A stretch of 9,922 nt of DNA from positions 1 through 9,922 of the forward strand of contig DRJJ01000236.1 of the NCBI GenBank assembly GCA_011052255.1. The letters are read 5' to 3'. Positions 5,993 to 9,922 of the stretch are shown here, in pieces. Below the pieces are notes generated by a model. It saw only the letters and a program-made list of their open reading frames with translations, ran no database searches and was not told the origin of the DNA. The translations under genes were made by a program, and so were the position numbers. This stretch comes from Gammaproteobacteria bacterium. GTDB taxonomy: Bacteria > Pseudomonadota > Gammaproteobacteria > DRJJ01. Positions within the stretch are counted from its first letter, which is position 1, and the number at the start of each line of letters is the position of its first letter.

Positions 5993-7645
5993 TCAGATTG
6001 GCGAAACCATTTCGCCCAGCTGCCGGGTCAATTTGAGGTTTTCGCTATAGTCGACCGGGCAATCTACAATACAAAGTGTAGACTGTTGCAGCGCGTCGGC
6101 CAGAGTCGGTAGCAATTCTTCAGTTTTTGAGACGCGATAGCCTTTTGCACCAAAGGATTCAGCATATTTGACAAAATCCGGGTTGTTGAAATCGACATTG
6201 GATTTGCGCCCGAAGTGCGCCATCTGCTTCCATTCTATCAGACCGTAGCCACCGTCGTTCCAGATCAGTATCACGATCGCGATATTCATCCGCATCGCGG
6301 TTTCTATTTCCTGCGAGTTCATCATAAAGCCCGCATCACCGGTAACCGCCACCACCGCGCGTTCCGGATTGACCATTTTAGCCGCTATTGCACCGGGTAC
6401 CGCAATGCCCATGCTGGCAAAGCCATTGGATATGATGCAGGTGTTCGGGTACTCGCAACGGAACATGCGCGCCATCCACATTTTGTGGGCGCCGACATCG
6501 CAGACCACGATATCCTCCAGATCCATTGCCGTACGCAGGTCCCAGATCAGTTTTTGCGGTTTGACCGGATATGCGTTGTCATCCCGGTGCAGGTTCATTT
6601 CCTCAATGAGCGCATCACGCAGCGGCCGCATCAAATGGCCGATATGCGGCGTGGCCAGCTCACCGATACGGATCAGGCTTTGCTTGATGTCACCCACCAC
6701 ACCGACACAAACATCGTAGGCCTCGTCGACCTCGGCATGACGACTGTCGATATGGATAATCTGGCGATCACCGGACGGGTGCCACAGGTAAGGATGGTAT
6801 TCGACCAGATCGTAGCCTATGCAGATAATCACGTCCGCCCGGTCAAAGCCGCAGTTGACGTAATCATGCGCCTGTAAACCTGCGCTGCCCAGAGCCATCG
6901 GGTGCTTGAACGGTAATGCGCCCTTGGCCATAAAGGTGTTGGCCGTGGGGATGTTCAGTTTCTCGGCAAATTCGGCCAGGTGCTTCCATGCGCGCGCGCG
7001 AATCACACCATTACCGGCCAGAATAATCGGGTTGCGGGCATTGGATATCATCTCGGCCGCTACGCTCACCCGGTCTGCCGATGGTTCGGACGGGTGTGGA
7101 TGGCGTACAACCATCGGCTTGCCGTCCAGATGCATTGCCGCAATATTCTCCGGAAATTCGATAAAACAGGCGCCGGCCTTTTCGGTCTGCGCCAGCTTGA
7201 ACACCTTGCGAACTACTTCCGGGATCACATCCGGCGTTAGCAGGCGCGTGGAATACTTGGTGATGGAGCGGAACATTTCTTCCAGATCCAGTACCTGGTG
7301 TGACTCCTTGTGCAACCGATGGGTACTGGCCTGTCCGGCAATCGCGATCAGTGGCGCGTGATCCAGATTGGCATCGGCAACGCCCGTCATCAGGTTGGTC
7401 GCACCCGGCCCTAGTGTAGACATGCACACCCCGGCACTGCCGGTCAGACGTCCATACACATCGGCCATGAAGGCCGCACCCTGTTCATGCCGCGTGGTCA
7501 CGAAGCGAATACTGGAATCAACCAGTGCATCCATTAGGTCCAGATTTTCTTCACCGGGTATGCCGAAAATATATTCAACACCCTCGGCCTCCAGGCATTT
7601 TATAAACAGCTCGGCGGCTTTCACATTTTTATAGGTTGCATCCAT
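5993..7645 (-). CDS. Acetolactate synthase-like thiamine-diphosphate enzyme
   Basis: This 550-residue enzyme is of the acetohydroxyacid synthase/pyruvate oxidase family and probably condenses two pyruvates to acetolactate. The N-terminal pyrimidine-binding domain has FGIPGEENLD (27-36) and the activating glutamate E54 in RHEQGAAFMADVYGRLTG. The central domain (about 190-330) follows. The C-terminal domain carries the diphosphate site GDAGF...WNDGGYG (436-468), with N463 as the Mg ligand. The length fits catalytic subunits. No regulatory small subunit (IlvH/IlvN type) or other branched-chain amino acid gene is nearby. This favours a stand-alone, catabolic or unassigned role over valine biosynthesis. 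The usual F-Q-E segment of biosynthetic enzymes is here HKESHQVLD (112-120), so substrate preference could differ. It starts 10 bases after dsbA and lacks an obvious ribosome site, suggesting it is read with dsbA. Sulfopyruvate, glyoxylate or oxalyl-CoA enzymes of the same fold are less likely alternatives. Confidence 0.85.
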   Translation of the reverse strand: MDATYKNVKAAELFIKCLEAEGVEYIFGIPGEENLDLMDALVDSSIRFVTTRHEQGAAFMADVYGRLTGSAGVCMSTLGPGATNLMTGVADANLDHAPLIAIAGQASTHRLHKESHQVLDLEEMFRSITKYSTRLLTPDVIPEVVRKVFKLAQTEKAGACFIEFPENIAAMHLDGKPMVVRHPHPSEPSADRVSVAAEMISNARNPIILAGNGVIRARAWKHLAEFAEKLNIPTANTFMAKGALPFKHPMALGSAGLQAHDYVNCGFDRADVIICIGYDLVEYHPYLWHPSGDRQIIHIDSRHAEVDEAYDVCVGVVGDIKQSLIRIGELATPHIGHLMRPLRDALIEEMNLHRDDNAYPVKPQKLIWDLRTAMDLEDIVVCDVGAHKMWMARMFRCEYPNTCIISNGFASMGIAVPGAIAAKMVNPERAVVAVTGDAGFMMNSQEIETAMRMNIAIVILIWNDGGYGLIEWKQMAHFGRKSNVDFNNPDFVKYAESFGAKGYRVSKTEELLPTLADALQQSTLCIVDCPVDYSENLKLTRQLGEMVSPI

Positions 7646-7655
7646 ACGGGTTGTT

Positions 7656-8285
7656 TTACTTGCTACGCTCCTTGTTAATCAGGAAGTTGATCACGTTGAC
7701 CAAGTCCTGATGGGTACCGCCGGCCATGGTCGCATCACTACGGTATTTACCATTAACGATAATGGTTGGCACGCTATGGGCACCGTAACGTTGCACCATA
7801 CCGCGCGCATTGGCCATTTTGGTTTTCACACCAAATGAGTTAAACGCCTTATCAAACTTTTTCCGACCGATACCGTTTTCGACAAACAGGGCTGCAATTT
7901 CATCGGCCGTATTGAGTTTACGGTTGTTTTTATGCATGGCGTCAAAGATTTTATGGTGCATCTTGTCGGACACACCCAGTGCCTCTGCTGTGTAGAAGGC
8001 CTGAGCATGGATCACCCAACCAGGGTTCATCTGCGCCGGGATGCGTATAAAAACCACATCATCCGGCTTGTTTTTCAGCCATTTTTGCAGGCTGGGTTCA
8101 AAACGATAACAATGTGGGCAGCCGTACCAGAACAGCTCCACCACTTCGATCTTGCCGCCCGGCGCCTGGGTCTGTTGTGCTGGAACAATGCGTTTATATT
8201 CAAAACCTTCGACAATCGAGGCAGACTGAACGGACAGGGGCAGCAACAGCACCAGCCCGGCCAGAATATATTTCATACGCGACAT
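7656..8285 (-). CDS. dsbA: Periplasmic thiol:disulfide oxidoreductase DsbA
   Basis: This 209-residue protein introduces disulfide bonds into exported proteins. A signal peptide (MKYILAGLVLLLPLSVQSA) likely ends after A22. The thioredoxin-like active site is C56-P-H-C59, the exact DsbA dipeptide, in ELFWYGCPHC. The cis-proline is P173 in SVPTIIVNG. The helical insert between them (about 90-160) is of normal size. GGGAG seven bases before ATG 8285 supports the start. It is the first gene of a run of four on this strand. A candidate promoter lies 55-83 bases upstream. In Pseudomonas, from memory, a cytochrome c4 gene precedes dsbA; here a divergent TRAP operon is found instead. Its partner DsbB is not in the window. 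Confidence 0.95.
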   Translation of the reverse strand: MSRMKYILAGLVLLLPLSVQSASIVEGFEYKRIVPAQQTQAPGGKIEVVELFWYGCPHCYRFEPSLQKWLKNKPDDVVFIRIPAQMNPGWVIHAQAFYTAEALGVSDKMHHKIFDAMHKNNRKLNTADEIAALFVENGIGRKKFDKAFNSFGVKTKMANARGMVQRYGAHSVPTIIVNGKYRSDATMAGGTHQDLVNVINFLINKERSK

Positions 8286-8305
8286 GCTTAAACTCCCTTG
8301 AATTG

Positions 8306-8330
8306 GCCGGTCATCATTATTTTCACCGGC
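8306..8330. other. Inverted repeat in the dsbA leader
   Basis: GCCGGT (8306-8311) and ACCGGC (8325-8330) form a six-base stem with a 13-base loop. It lies between the candidate promoter and the ribosome site of dsbA. It could be a leader hairpin or a small operator. The stem is short, so chance is possible. Confidence 0.25.
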
Positions 8331-8339
8331 GCTTAACTA

Positions 8340-8368
8340 TGTATATGGTGTATAGACCACAATGACAA
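8340..8368 (-). promoter_or_regulatory. Candidate sigma-70 promoter for dsbA
   Basis: On the minus strand, TTGTCA (8368-8363, five of six matches to TTGACA) is followed after exactly 17 bases by TATACA (8345-8340, four of six matches to TATAAT). Transcription would start near 8333 and give a leader of about 50 bases before the dsbA ATG. It is the best pair I found in the divergent spacer for this direction. Confidence 0.45.
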
Positions 8369-8445
8369 GCACTTTGTTCACAGCCTGCATGGATGGGGTC
8401 TGGTTAGTCGGAACCTTCTCGATTAGATGATGTCCTATTTTATAA

Positions 8446-8534
8446 GTGACCGGCCGAACTCCTCCCTGGCCAGTCACCTGTTTAGAGTAGTGAACTCCTA
8501 TTTGGCAGGGTACCCCACCCTGCCGTTTTTCTTT
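8446..8534 (+). ncRNA. Candidate small RNA or attenuator leader with CU-rich loop
   Basis: No protein gene explains this stretch, yet it has ordered RNA-like structure on the plus strand. Stem 1 pairs GTGACCGGCC (8446-8455) with GGCCAGTCAC (8468-8477), with one C-A mismatch, leaving a 12-base loop containing CTCCTCCC. That loop is complementary to Shine-Dalgarno sequences. A single-stranded region repeats GAACTCCT exactly (8456-8463 and 8492-8499). The segment ends in a strong intrinsic terminator. It could be an independent small RNA acting on mRNAs through the CUCCU segments. It could also be the leader of the TRAP operon, since CCCTGGCC (8464-8471) can pair with the first terminator arm and would disrupt both stems. 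TATAAG at 8441-8446 is a possible -10, but no good -35 is seen and it overlaps the stem, so the 5' end may lie further upstream. No family is recognised. Confidence 0.35.
8504..8534 (+). terminator. Rho-independent terminator
   Basis: GGCAGGGT (8504-8511) and ACCCTGCC (8517-8524) pair perfectly over eight bases with a five-base loop. GTTTTTCTTTCT follows immediately. The T-tract is only on the plus-strand side; the other side reads AAATAGG in the minus direction, so it works for plus-strand transcripts. No plus-strand protein gene ends just upstream, so it must end a non-coding transcript or attenuate the TRAP operon. Confidence 0.75.
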
Positions 8535-8550
8535 CTCCCCCCACACCCCG

Positions 8551-8556
8551 TATAAT
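8551..8556 (+). promoter_or_regulatory. Perfect TATAAT -10 element just before the TRAP operon
   Basis: TATAAT matches the consensus fully and ends 11 bases before the ATG at 8568. Transcription would start at about 8563, giving a leader of about five bases. No Shine-Dalgarno sequence is present before the ATG, which fits a leaderless mRNA. The -35 region (near 8528-8533, TTTCTT) is poor, so the promoter may need an activator or may be fortuitous. Confidence 0.45.
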
Positions 8557-8567
8557 AGCCATCCATT

Positions 8568-9113
8568 ATGGCAACCCGAAACGACCCCTTTCCCCAACGC
8601 CTGCTGGCCTGGATAGACGCCCTGATCAGCTTCAGTGGCCGTAGTATCGCGTGGCTGGTGATATTAATGGTGCTGATCAGCTTTAGCGTAGCGATATTGC
8701 GCTACCTGTTCGATATTGGCTGGATAGCACTACAGGAGTCGGTCACCTACCTGCATGCACTGGTATTCATGCTCGGGATTCCGTATACGCTGAACCGCAA
8801 CCGCCACGTGCGGGTAGATATCCTGAATCACCGCTTCAGCCCCCGCACTCGCGCCTGGGTCGACCTGTTCGGCACACTGGTGTTGCTGCTGCCCGTGTTC
8901 ATAACCCTGTTCTGGCTAAGCCTGAATTATGTCACCAACGCCTGGCTGGTGCTGGAGGCCTCACCGGAGGCCGGCGGGCTGCCGCTGGTGTTCCTGCTTA
9001 AAAGCCTGTTACTGCTAATGCCGCTGCTGATGATTTTGCAGGGCATCGCCTGGTTGCTGCGTAATATGCTGTTTCTCACCGGCAAAATCGAAAGCTCAGG
9101 GATAGAACAGTAA
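8568..9113 (+). CDS. TRAP transporter small membrane subunit (DctQ type)
   Basis: This 181-residue inner-membrane protein is the small subunit of a tripartite ATP-independent periplasmic transporter, which uses a sodium or proton gradient with a periplasmic binding protein. Four hydrophobic segments lie at about 26-47, 59-77, 99-120 and 139-165. The family signature between segments 2 and 3 is HVRVDIL (80-86), and SPEAGGLPL (132-140) precedes the last segment. The length is normal. The ATG at 8568 has no ribosome site but is the only sensible start, because the first segment follows it closely. The stop overlaps the start of the next gene (TAATG), so the two are translationally coupled. The substrate-binding subunit is not in the window, so the substrate is unknown. 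Confidence 0.92.
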   Translation: MATRNDPFPQRLLAWIDALISFSGRSIAWLVILMVLISFSVAILRYLFDIGWIALQESVTYLHALVFMLGIPYTLNRNRHVRVDILNHRFSPRTRAWVDLFGTLVLLLPVFITLFWLSLNYVTNAWLVLEASPEAGGLPLVFLLKSLLLLMPLLMILQGIAWLLRNMLFLTGKIESSGIEQ

Positions 9114-9922
9114 TGGCTATTACCCTGTTCGTCGTGATTTGTATCATGCTGATGATCGGCTTTCCGGTCGCACTCACACTGGCCGGTACGGCGCTGCTGT
9201 TTGCCGGTATCGGCACCCTGACGGGCAGTTTCGACCCGTTACTCGGCACCTTGCCCAGCCGCCTGTACGGCATTATGACCAACACCACGCTGATCGCGGT
9301 ACCCATGTTTGTGTTCATGGGCGTGATGCTGGAACGCTCGCAGGTAGCCGAAAAACTGCTCGACACCATGTCTGCTTTGTTTGGTGCACGCAGCGGCGGG
9401 CTAGGGATTTCGGTCATTCTGGTGGGCATGTTAATGGCCGCCAGCACCGGCATCGTCGGCGCGACTGTTGTCACCATGGGGCTGCTGGCATTACCCACCA
9501 TGCTCAAACGCGGTTACGACCCGGCCGTTGCCTGCGGCACCATCTGCGCATCCGGCACACTCGGGCAGATTATCCCGCCGTCTATCATCCTGATTCTACT
9601 CGGCGATGTGATTTCCAATGCCTACAGCCAGGCACAAATGGCCAAACAACAGGCACTGGCCAGCCAGGGGATATTCGAATACAGTGCTCCGCAAACCGTA
9701 TCGGTAGGCGATCTGTTTGCCGGCGCACTACTACCGGGGCTGTTACTGGTCGGGCTTTATATACTATATATAATAGGCCTCAGCCTGTTCAGGCCAGACA
9801 AGGTGCCCGCGCCGTCACAACAGGAACACGCCGAACTGACTGACGGTAATCTGTTAAAACAGGTTTTCTCTGCACTGCTGCCACCGTTAGGACTCATTGT
9901 TGCTGTACTGGGCTCGATCATC
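9113..9922 (+). CDS. TRAP transporter large membrane subunit (DctM type), 3' partial
   Basis: An uninterrupted frame starts at ATG 9113, inside the TAATG overlap with the small-subunit gene, and is still open after 270 codons at the window edge. It encodes the large, substrate-translocating subunit. The N-terminal segment LMIGFPVALTLAGTALLFAG is typical. NTTLIAVPMFVFMGVMLERS follows, then the conserved first core ASTGIVGATVVTMGLLALPTML (about 110-131), ending GTICASGTLGQIIPPSIILILLGD (about 142-165). AGGGAT about ten bases upstream may be the ribosome site. A hydrophilic stretch of about 30 residues after GDVISNAYSQAQ and another after LFRPDK are longer than in the dicarboxylate DctM of textbook systems. 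They resemble, from memory, the subgroup annotated for mannitol/chloroaromatic or 2-oxoacid-type substrates. Family members are usually over 400 residues, so the remainder lies beyond the edge. Confidence 0.93.
   Translation, partial: MAITLFVVICIMLMIGFPVALTLAGTALLFAGIGTLTGSFDPLLGTLPSRLYGIMTNTTLIAVPMFVFMGVMLERSQVAEKLLDTMSALFGARSGGLGISVILVGMLMAASTGIVGATVVTMGLLALPTMLKRGYDPAVACGTICASGTLGQIIPPSIILILLGDVISNAYSQAQMAKQQALASQGIFEYSAPQTVSVGDLFAGALLPGLLLVGLYILYIIGLSLFRPDKVPAPSQQEHAELTDGNLLKQVFSALLPPLGLIVAVLGSII

Noticed and set aside
6215..6877. 220-codon plus-strand ORF antisense to the acetolactate synthase-like gene
   Set aside because: It lies wholly inside a gene with clear motifs and is rich in His, Arg and Asp as expected for an antisense shadow.
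8337..8597. 86-codon minus-strand ORF across the dsbA-TRAP spacer
   Set aside because: It overlaps the terminator, the TATAAT and the start of the TRAP small subunit, shows no recognisable family or ribosome site, and its composition looks like translated non-coding DNA.
9139..9843. 234-codon plus-strand ORF in the TRAP large-subunit region
   Set aside because: It is the +2 frame shadow of the DctM frame, which starts at 9113 with family motifs throughout; its Arg/His/Thr-rich sequence resembles no protein.

Overview
The window looks like chromosomal DNA of a gammaproteobacterium, moderately GC-rich. The main evidence is the protein set and gene order: a DsbA, an endonuclease/exonuclease/phosphatase (EEP) protein and a GGDEF diguanylate cyclase lie in one direction. 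From memory, Pseudomonas has the same run (cytochrome c4, dsbA, EEP protein, diguanylate cyclase DgcH). A TraR/DksA zinc-finger protein and a TRAP transporter fit the same group. I see no rRNA, tRNA, CRISPR array, phage gene or intact insertion sequence.

Left part (1-1824). After about 216 AT-rich bases without a gene, three minus-strand genes form a tight likely operon. In transcription order they encode a short TraR/DksA-type zinc-finger protein, a single-haem cytochrome c lipoprotein and an exported peroxiredoxin-like protein. The first is probably regulatory; the other two are probably extracytoplasmic redox proteins.

Middle (1825-3268). A 99-base palindromic repeat made of two inverted 34-base units lies between the TraR/DksA gene and a minus-strand SAM-binding protein related to spermidine synthase. 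A plus-strand fragment then encodes only the C-terminal half of a TauE/SafE-type permease. It begins directly after an in-frame stop codon and is probably a decayed gene.

Central operon (3280-8285, minus strand). The order is dsbA, a thiamine-diphosphate enzyme of the acetolactate synthase family, the EEP protein and the GGEEF diguanylate cyclase. The gaps are 10, about 50 and 9 bases. The acetolactate synthase-like gene appears to have been added to an otherwise conserved dsbA-EEP-cyclase block.

Right part (8286-9922). A 282-base divergent spacer holds a candidate dsbA promoter. It also holds, on the plus strand, a stem-loop with a CU-rich loop followed by a clear intrinsic terminator, and then a perfect TATAAT only 11 bases before the next start codon. 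This is the most unusual non-coding stretch, either a small RNA or a transcription attenuator. It is followed by the small and large membrane subunits of a TRAP transporter; the large subunit runs off the right edge.
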